From: Paramyrothecium sp. XJ0827
Taxonomy: Eukaryota; Ascomycota; Sordariomycetes; Hypocreales; Stachybotryaceae
Assembly (NCBI GenBank): GCA_020881915.1
Contig: JAJFPB010000005.1
Span: 2,666,001 to 2,730,000 of the forward strand
Direction of reading: 5' to 3'
Length of the DNA stretch: 64,000 bases
Part shown: positions 55,982 to 64,000 of the stretch, piece by piece
How positions within the stretch are numbered: position 1 is the first letter of the stretch
Layout: each line of letters starts with the position of its first letter
Made by a program: the position numbers and the translations under genes
Notes under the pieces: model-generated
What the model was told of the DNA's origin: nothing
Seen by the model: the letters and a program-made list of their open reading frames with translations, nothing else
Databases searched by the model: none

Positions 55982-58900
55982 GCGGGCTAGCTTGCGAGCC
56001 CAGCTGACGGAGGTTACATGGACCGTGGCCTGACATTTGCAGCCAGGAGAGTACTGACCGTTTTGGAACCCATGGCCGAGTGTAGCTTCAACTACCGGGC
56101 CTGTCTCACTCCACCAACTGGCCGTCTCGAGATGCATGCCGCACTCCCAATCATTTGCTCCACTCCCGGTGCATCTCCCCCACCCCCTTTTCCACGTCGG
56201 CTCAGACATGAAGCTTGGGACATGATCGTGAGGTGATGAGGGCAGTGGAACGGCGCCGCCAAGCTAGCGGTGTAGCGCCAAGGGCTCTGTACGTTCCGGC
56301 TCTGGACCGTGGCCCAGGTACATGGGAGCAGCTAATTAATTATCTTACTAACTTAACGTGTGGCATCGGCCGTACAACAAACACTAACACATGAACTAGC
56401 CAGAGCGATTCGACTTTAGGAAAATGTTCGTCTAAGCTCTTTGCTCTGCCGTTAGGCCTGCTGATTGGACAATTTACGAACCAAGCTTTTCCGTCGACAA
56501 TCGTACGACGGAGTCGTCTAGCGCATCGTGCCGGGAGGCATACCAACCGTCCGGGTGGCATTGTGGGGAGCCCGTCCCTTCTCACAAAGTGAGCGAGGCG
56601 TGAGAGCCGTCCAGGGAGACGGGCTGAACAAGGCTTCGCAAAGGGGAGCTGAGCGCGGTCCCCCCTGCACGGTATACCAGATTTCTGCGGGCGCGCACTG
56701 CCGCGAGGCCCTGGTTGCTGAAGAAAGGCATATGTGCTCAACCTGGCGCTCATACATAGCAACTGGGACGCAAAATCAAGGCAGGACGAGGGCTCGAGGG
56801 CAGGGGTTGGCCTGAGGTGATGCTTCTCGTTGCGATTTCCCACATGCATAGTGACGCCGGAGATGTGATGCTCAAGGCTGACTTGACTCGGCCGCGCAGC
56901 AACAATTCAATCATACCCCTGGCATGATCTGAATTCAGCTTCCCAAGAACTTCTAGAGCCCGTCGGATTGCTCCGGGTAAACAGCTACCGTACTTCAAAT
57001 GACGGCCAGTAGTGGGTCGGCCCCAGCAGACCTACCTGATCGACGGGCAAGCGACGCTCGCAACTTGGCTTCGGCGCTGATGAGCAAGGGTCACCCTGGC
57101 TTGCACGATAGAACGGTGGACAACACAACAAAAAGTTGATTTTTTTTGTCACGTCCAGAGCAAAACAACGAATGCTCTAGAGGCGTTCGTTTCTCTCTGT
57201 GCACGCTTGAATATACAGCTACGCTCACCCCATGTGCCTTGCTCCAACTGGTGCGAGCGATGGCAAGGCGCCAATTCGGGTCCTGCACAGCATACTCCGT
57301 ACTCTGAGCCAGGCCGCAAGGAAAAGAGGCGCTGGAGGCTTGCGTCCTGCCAGCGTCACCTGGGTCGCCAGGCTCGGTTGGCTGCCGGAGCAGCAATGCA
57401 GCTGCCGTCAGGCACGGAACAGGTCGACCAGGCCCAATTATGATCCGCTTCGTGGCTGGGTTACCGACGAGCCAGAGGTGCACGACCTTGGGGCCGAGTT
57501 GAAGTTTACGGCCGTGAACGTGCTTTGAAAGCATTTACTAGTATGTGATCCAGCCAGAGATGGCGTACGTTTTGGAAGGCGCAACGTTATCGGAATGGGG
57601 TTGTCTCCCTCCCAGCTTAGCGTTTGCCAGGCAAAGTCGAGCTTCTCCGTCGCCGTCACTGGGGAGAGGAAACGGTAATTCGCCGTACTAGAACGCTAGT
57701 CGTGGCTTTAAAATAGGTAGCCTTAACTCTGGTCATATTGGATTGAGACGAGGAAGGGGGGGGTATAGCAGAGTCTGGAAATGGGAATCTGGTGTGGAGC
57801 AGGGGCCAGGATTGGGGGGACGGGCGAGATTAGCTCCAGTCGGTCCCGGACGGCCACGTGTGTGATGGGTCTGGTGGCTCACCTCCATCTTTTTACATCT
57901 TTTGCGGTGCGTACGTACGTACATGCTCTAGTACAGGACCGTCCTCATAGCTACAGTGCTACTAGTGCCATGTAAACATGGCGGGAAGCCACCGGCATCG
58001 CGCCCGATTTCCTCCTCATCCCATTCGCAGCACTCGGACATGCGAGTAGAAGTGGAGCGAGATGGGGGGGGTGAGGGGTGTGGTCGGTCATTTACATTCC
58101 TCAATCTACCACATGGCATTTCCCGACGCCTTGGCAGGCGCCAAAGGGGACGGTCGAGATTCCCGGTAGCTGAAAAAAACAATCATGAAAAGGGGGAGAA
58201 GGAAACAAAAACAGGCGAAAGAAGGCTTATGGAAATTTCCTTACAGGCAATATGACGGTGGGCGGGACAAATGAAGGTACATGGCCGGCCGATGTCATGC
58301 AGGTACCTCGCCCTGCCTTATCTCACAGGTAATTTTTATCCTGTTCTGTCCTGTGCTGTCCTGTCCTGTACCCTACGATGTTGATGTGTATTGTTTATTG
58401 GGCGAAGAACAGGGAGGGAGAGGAAGAGGAAAAGGAAAAGGGTTTTTGCGGGCCCCTTCAGTTGGCGGACGGGTTGCGTATCGCAACGCAACGCAACCCG
58501 GAAGCTTAATTCAATAAAAGAAGAGGGTCCAGGTGCTGTTGGGAGATTGAGAGACACCCCCCGAAGCAGACACAAACCACTATATTGTACAAAGTACTTC
58601 AATCTGGACGCTACGCTCCCGGGAGGGACGACGTGCTAACTGCTTTGTTCTTGCCCGCCGATGCACAGTCCCGCTATAATGTCTCAGTACCCCCCAGCAA
58701 GGCCCCATCGACGCGAGCTTTTGTCTGCCTTCGATCCCAAGCTTTTGCTAGCTCTGGACTCGATCATTTGCGCAAGTATGTGGATGCAGAGAGGCATGGC
58801 GAAACAGCCGGCGGTTACTACGCATCTACTGTAAGTCCAGGCCACTTCTTGCTGCACACTGGACACTGCACACTGTACACTGCCAGTAACCCGGAGAGGG

Positions 58901-59798
58901 AAATACGACCTGTCACATTGCCAAGGCACAGTATCTTGACATGACTGCCTTTCCCACGAATCACGCTGGCTGTCCAGCCCTATTGTGTGAGCGAGGCCTT
59001 GTCCTGAGATCTGGGGGACCGTAGTGCCTGACAAGCAGGTACAGGGGGCATTCATCCCCGTGGAAGCCGGTTGCATGCACCCCTTTTTCCGGAGTGACAT
59101 GATATGCAGCAGAGAATGCCTTGCGAGGGATCCATGGTCAATAAAACCAGTTTGGCTGACACGGCGAGCGCTTCTTCTGGCGAGTGCTATTCCACGACGT
59201 GTAGCCGCTCCAGAGGGTGGACAAGTCACACGTGCAGCACAACCTCAACACCACCCAACTGCGATATCACACATCACAACGCCTTACTCATCTCTGATCT
59301 CAGCTTGATGGGTGCGCCACCGTCACCTTGGACGTGATTATTCCTGCCGTGCCTGTGCCTTTGTTTTATTGAGCCTCAAACCTGAGAGCAGGCACAAGCG
59401 GCGTTCTGCGGGCGCGCCCCTTTCGCACCGCTGTCCGGCGTCTCTCTCATGCAGCCGTCTCGCTTCCAGCAAGGAACCCTCGCTCGTTTACGCGAAGCGC
59501 GAATGAAACTGTGCATGAGAAAGGGAGTACTGTACTGTAGGAAGGCGGGAAAAAAGAAATGAAAAAGAAAGAAAAAAAAAAAGGCCTTCTTCTCCTTTCC
59601 ACCTCGATGGCAGGCATTCGGTAGGTGCGTGCATCCACCTCGAGTCAGACGGCAGCACCCGTGCGCGCGCGCCTGTCTAAGTCACAAATGCACAGCACGC
59701 ATCGTGACCCCCTTCGAAGAGATCTGGGCTGATTTCTGAACGCTGGCGGGTCGTCCAGGGGGGCATGCAACGCAGCCGTCAGGGGACGACGGGCAAGC

Positions 59799-59849
59799 AA
59801 AGGAAGAGAAAGAGAAAGAGAAGAAGAAGAAGAAGAAGAAGAAAAAAAG
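59799..59849. repeat. (GAAA)n/(GAA)n purine tract
   Basis: About 50 nt, all purine: GAGAAAGAGAAAGAG followed by at least eight AAG units and A7. Confidence 0.9.
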
Positions 59850-61420
59850 GGGCGGGGCGCCTACGAAGCGCTCGTGGGAATTACCGTACAGTAGCACTCC
59901 CATACCTTACTCGGTATGCAAGGTAAGGTAGGTCGGACGAAAAGTAAAGGAACACCCCCACACCCTCCGGCTGGCCGGGCTCACGATAGTTCGGCGACAA
60001 CGCGCATGTGCAATTTGCGAGCCAATTCCCACCGTGACCGTCGCAGCTCGCTGCCGGGTGATTCGCGATGGCTACGCGCAGCAGCGCCTCTGGACGCCCA
60101 GCCCGGTCAACGGAAGGCGCCGGGGCCATCAGCGGCCTCTTCCCACTCCCCCTGCCTACCTGTGCCTTTTCCCTGTTCCTCTTCTGCGACCTGCACATCC
60201 TTGGCGCCATTATCGTGACCACCCAAGAGATCTCACCGTTTTGACTATTACGATGCGCAGCCATGGGGAAGCCCATACGGCCCTCGGGAATCTCCTTGTT
60301 CCTGCAGCACAGGTTGGCCTCTTGCCTGTCCTGGCGCGCCCGGCCACTCGTTTAACAATAAGGTGTGGATGAATCGACGTCCCATGCCAGCGATGGGCTT
60401 GAGCGGCCGTGGGCATGTCGAGCGCGCCCGGCACCACCGGGAAGGGCTGCGGTTCGCCCAAGAGGAGTTTGGCCATTCAGGCTATTGGATCCGACGGCAG
60501 GCATTCGCCCTCGTTCCGTCCCGCGATGACGCTTATCTTGGAGGACAAGCCTGCTTTCTCGCTCGGCCAATTCTTTCATCTAGGTGCTATGCAGAGCGCC
60601 GCCGCTCTATCTTGCGGCCTTTTTTGTTCATCTTGCGTCAATGGCTACCGTGGCCCCCCTCCTATGTCTCCCAGCGCCGGGCCCGGTGAGGGAGATGAGC
60701 TGTGCGCCCGCGTCTGATGGGCTTGGCCATATCGATGCCACAACGCCATCAGCTGGTGCTACATCTTCACGGGACCTTGCATGAGACACATCGCTTTTCC
60801 GGCTGTTGGGAGCCACATAGCACGGGGGGGGGCGTCCGTCCTCGAGCACATGATGGTGGACGCTCTCGGCCCCCTAGCACCACAGCCGTAGCGTCCGCGG
60901 TGGTATGTAATGCTCGCCGAAGGCGAATTTGGCATCGCCGGAGGTGTGCCGCGCCACCTTGATGGAGATCCTCACTTCGCGTGTTGGTCGTGTCTCGTGG
61001 TCGATGAGGATATTTCCGGATTTGAGCTTCGTAATGCCAGGTCCCGAGCTGCTGTGCGACGCAGGACAAGGCGATGGTTCAGGTACGGCTCTTTCTCTGT
61101 GCGTCCAGGGCTTTCCGTTGGCGTTCGTGCACGGCAACCAGCAGAGGCATGCGGTGATTGGTTTGTGGATGCATCAGCTAGACCTCCGCAACTGTCCACG
61201 CGTGCACGTCCTAGTCGTATCGTGAAGAATTGCCAGGTGGCCCATCGCGAACAATCCCAGGCGGCGATGTTCGTAGTGCTGGGAAAGACTAAAGGCATGA
61301 TGGACGCAGCTAATCAATACGAAAAGCAGGTACTAATGTGTACCTCATCATTCATTCTATTCAATATATTCATTCTTCGAGGTTACTAGTATAGTGCAGT
61401 CTGTCATCTATCCAGCTATT

Positions 61421-61863
61421 TCATACGTAATACCTGGGTGTTTCCAGGAGCGTATGAAACGGCCTGTTGTCGATTAGAATATCGACAAACGAGTCAACGC
61501 GATATAGCAAGGCAACACCAGAATAGGTAAAGTAATGTAGAACTTCTATACCTAAAGGATCCTCCCATCTGCCTCGGAATGCAAGGCGACTAGCAGGTTC
61601 CTCATCCCTTGCCCGTTCACTATATGCAAAAGGGTGTCTCATGCCCTGGTCTGCGATCTCAATCTTAGTAAAGAGCTTGTTCTTAGGTATATAAAACGTG
61701 GGCAGGATATCGATCCAGCACTCCATTTCCTGGGTTATCTCTCCAGAACCCGTAGTGCGTCCAGAAAGCTTCGCAGAATAATAGTTTTCATATTTTTGTC
61801 CAAGCTATTGGCCAGTTATAGTTGCTTGCTTGGTAGACATCCATAGGCTGCTGACTCTCTACC
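61421..61863 (-). pseudogene. Possible decayed or unrecognised spliced gene fragment
   Basis: In an AT-richer patch (61390-62160), a 127-codon open frame runs from 61804 to 61421 on the minus strand. It has an ordinary protein-like composition (GQKYENYYSAKLSGRTTGSG, then IDILPTFYIPKNKLFTKIEI, then FTYSGVALLYRVDSFVDIL). It begins right after CCAATAG, which could be an acceptor. A GTAGAG donor at 61862 would make a 58-nt intron, and the frame before it stays open for about 35 more codons (FIRLWTFTGIQ) until a TGA. I do not recognise the family. No complete start exon is visible, so it may be a relic, a partial accessory gene or chance. Confidence 0.25.
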
Positions 61864-62718
61864 TGGATTCCAGTAAATGTCCAGAGTCGGATAAAGTGGG
61901 CAGATCGGTGTCCATTACCTAGCAACGCTATATAATAATGTAGTAACTGAAGTTCTCATCGATCTAGGCTCTGGGCATGTTGTTGTGGGTTTCTTCGGCA
62001 TGCATTGTAGCAATGCCCAATGTAGTAACGAAGGAACTATGGCTCGCGATCGTCTATAATATAAGTGTCCTATTGGGATATCCCACGGGTCATCATTATC
62101 TTGCTGGCGCCTAATACAATATATCTCGAGATTGGATTGAGTTGCTTAATCTCTAGCCGGACTAGAGATAAACACTGCGTGGCTTTAGAAATACCGCCAT
62201 TGGTCTTCCTTTTTCCCTTTCTTTTTGCTTACGAGCGCCACTAGGCGATAGCCGCAGCCTAGACTGTCTTACCAGGCTCGTGAGCAGGTCACAACAGCTG
62301 GGCTTCTTCTGCAACCACTTCGTATCGCCCAGCCAGCCGGAGCATCGTCGCCTGTGGCGAGACATGCATGGGCCTGCATGGAACAGATCTCTTCTGTCTG
62401 GGTGCTCCAGCGAAATGTCTCGGGTGCGTGTGAGTTGGGAAAAGAAAGCAACTTTGACGAGATTGCGTCCAGTCACGGAGGTCTCAGTCCATAACCTGAA
62501 TCAGATCGTAGGCAACAATTTGCTGCTCGCCACCTGACCATCGACTATTCGCACTGGGTTTGCGCACTAAGGAAACCTCCGTTCATCTGGTAGCATGGTC
62601 GGACAACGCAAGATGGTTGGGAGGGTAATTACGAACCATTCTATGGGATTACTTGCTTGTCTATGCCGCTCTGAGGCAGTAACGATACAGGAATATTCGA
62701 AGACAACTCATCCGCGGC
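61864..62718. other. AT-richer end of the gene-poor interval; 3' flank of the phosphatase gene
   Basis: About 850 bp. The left part to about 62160 is AT-rich with many TA steps (CTATATAATAATG, TATAATATAAG), and stops in every frame. The right part is the 3' region of the HAD phosphatase. No gene recognised. Confidence 0.5.
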
Positions 62719-63592
62719 CTATGCAAGGGGTTGGGGCAGCGCATTTGAGATTTCCAGAACCACCTTGCCACTCGCTTGACTGATCACCTTCACCGAATCC
62801 AGATCCTTCACCACCCAGTCGGGCCCAGCGGCGACGACCTGCTCGGCCGTGTGGCTCGTCACCAGTCCAAGGACCTTGCACCCTGCGGCCTTGCCGGCCT
62901 TGATGCCCGCGGGGCTATCCTCGAGGACCAGGATCTGCTTCGAGGCATCCTCAAGGCCGAGCTTGGCGCGGCCCATCAGGTAGCAGGTCGGGTCCGGCTT
63001 GCCGTCCTGCACCGACTCGGCCGTGACCAGGTGCTCGGGTGTGGCGAGCTTCAGGCGCTCCAGCCAGCCGGTGACGAGCGGCTCCGTGCCGGACGTGACA
63101 ATGGCCCAGGGGCTGCCGCCGGAGACGAGCGTGTCGAGCAGAGACCTTGCGCCGGGGATCTCTATGGCGTCCTCGCCGTACAACTTGGGTAGCAGGCCCT
63201 CCATGTGGCGGACGTCTAGAGTCATTGAGGTTAGATATGAGTTTTTGAGTTTGTCGTTTCTTTGAACAAGCTTGATGCATGTTCAACAGAGCTGGTCGTG
63301 ACTTACAGTCCCACGTAGCCTTCTCCGGTGCCAAGATCTTCAGGACATCGATACTCCTTCGACCGTGAGAGGTCTCTAGGATCACCGCTCCTTCGACGCC
63401 AATCTCCTTGCCGATGCTGTTGGGCTATTCGTTAATGACACTCGTTCAGGGGTAATGGGAGGAGCGGGCCTACTTGTGCCAGTGCTTGACGATCGCCGGG
63501 GTAGAATCGATGATTGTGCCGTCCATATCAAAGAGGAAGCCATCAAAGGCAACCTGCTGCGGCGGCGAGCTATACTCTGGTTGCGATCCCAT
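62719..63592 (-). CDS. GPP1: HAD-family phosphatase, GPP/DOG type (glycerol-phosphate or sugar phosphatase)
   Basis: Exons 63592-63474, 63416-63307 and 63215-62719 give 241 residues; yeast Gpp1 and Dog proteins are about 250. All four HAD motifs are present: FLFDMDGTIIDSTPAIVKHW (nucleophile D22, acid D24), the VTSGTEP Ser/Thr motif, the Lys of DGKPDPTCYLMGRAKLG, and VLEDSPAGIKAGKAAGCK with the metal-binding acids. The cap region contains ETSHGRRSIDVLKILAPEKA, typical of this subgroup. Likely substrates are glycerol-3-phosphate or 2-deoxyglucose-6-phosphate; sequence alone does not separate them, so the symbol marks the group rather than a proven orthologue. Introns of 57 and 91 nt are phase 2 and 1. 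It is the only clear gene right of 47.4 kb. Confidence 0.88.
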
Positions 63593-64000
63593 TGTGACCT
63601 GGGGATACAGCGGATGGAATGGGTATAGGTTAGGTGTTGATTTTTGAGGCGAGGTGAAGATGTCTTTGCTGGCTTGGCTCCAAACGCCAAGGGAGGTCGG
63701 GTTCAGAGTATCTATTTAAATGAAAGCCCTTTGCGAAGATGAGATGAGAAATCTTCTTGCTTGCGGTGGCGGCCCGGGCCAATGACTCTTCACGCCGTGC
63801 TGAGAAGAATGAAGATGCCACTTGCGCCGGTTTGTTGACAGCCCATACATGGGAATTCCGCCCGGGGTGGGCGGACTGTCTAGATTCGGGTTAGCGTCCG
63901 ATCCGAGACCCCGGCCGCCCCAGGACTTTTGTTCCGGATTCCGGTCGCTCTTCATGTTGCTCACAGAATGAGCGGGGAGGCACTGAAGGTTACATGTTTG
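63593..64000. other. 5' flank of the HAD phosphatase gene
   Basis: 408 bp holding the promoter of the minus-strand phosphatase gene and the window end. No other gene is seen. Confidence 0.5.

Larger units (their letters stand above)
55301..61390. other. Gene-poor interval, second half
   Basis: No recognisable gene. It contains the T45 run (55936-55980), GAA/GAAA tracts (59560-59583, 59799-59849), a CTGTC repeat (58330-58372), an ACACTG repeat (58852-58884), and a GTACGTACGTAC run at 57909-57920. GC content appears similar to or higher than the genic part, so this is not an RIP-bleached AT desert. Confidence 0.6.

Noticed and set aside
55751..56209. 152-codon minus-strand frame with poly-lysine
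   Set aside because: The lysine run is only the T45 homopolymer read on the other strand; the rest is unlike any protein I know.
58684..61389. Several 100-181 codon frames (58684-59229 -, 60910-61389 +, 59881-60276 -)
   Set aside because: No recognisable domains, Cys/Arg/Ser-rich random-like composition, and mutual overlap on opposite strands.
47367..62718. Secondary-metabolite cluster, retrotransposon or CRISPR-like array in the gene-poor interval
   Set aside because: No PKS, NRPS, P450, transcriptase, integrase or transposase motif was seen in any frame, no LTR pair was found by eye, and no regularly spaced repeat array exists.

Overview
The window is nuclear DNA of a filamentous ascomycete, most likely a Sordariomycete and probably Hypocreales. 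The genes have short introns (about 50-100 nt) with GTAAGT/GTATGT-type donors, CTAAC/CTGAC branch sites and YAG acceptors. All recognisable products are fungal or eukaryotic housekeeping proteins. Intergenic DNA carries many TACCT/AGGTA clusters. I see no bacterial operons, CRISPR array, prophage or intact transposon.

Layout, left to right: BET2 (-, cut by the window edge), a RhoGAP (+), RRS1 (-), mitoribosomal mS29/RSM23 (+), MCM7 (-), PEX1 (+), a CorA-like metal transporter (+), MET22/HAL2 nucleotidase (-), CHD1 remodeller (-), RLI1/ABCE1 (+), PRP40 (-), TRS65 (+), SLD3 (-), a homeobox transcription factor (-), then about 15.3 kb without a recognisable gene, then a GPP/DOG-type HAD phosphatase (-). 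Exon-intron structures below were derived by hand from splice signals, reading phase and family conservation. Exon lengths sum to whole codons for every complete gene.

The first 47 kb is a dense, largely alternating-strand block. It has divergent pairs with short shared promoters (RRS1/mS29, MCM7/PEX1, PRP40/TRS65) or longer ones (BET2/RhoGAP, CHD1/RLI1), and tight convergent pairs (mS29/MCM7, CorA/MET22, RLI1/PRP40, TRS65/SLD3). Themes are replication (MCM7, SLD3), chromatin and splicing (CHD1, PRP40), ribosome production and recycling (RRS1, mS29, RLI1), and membrane traffic or organelles (BET2, RhoGAP, TRS65, PEX1). I see no biosynthetic cluster.

The contrast with 47.4-62.7 kb is the most striking feature. 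This long stretch lies upstream of a developmental-type homeobox gene and holds only chance-size open frames, simple repeats, a T45 run and an AT-richer patch with one plausible decayed or unrecognised gene fragment. I did not find a convincing new multi-gene system.
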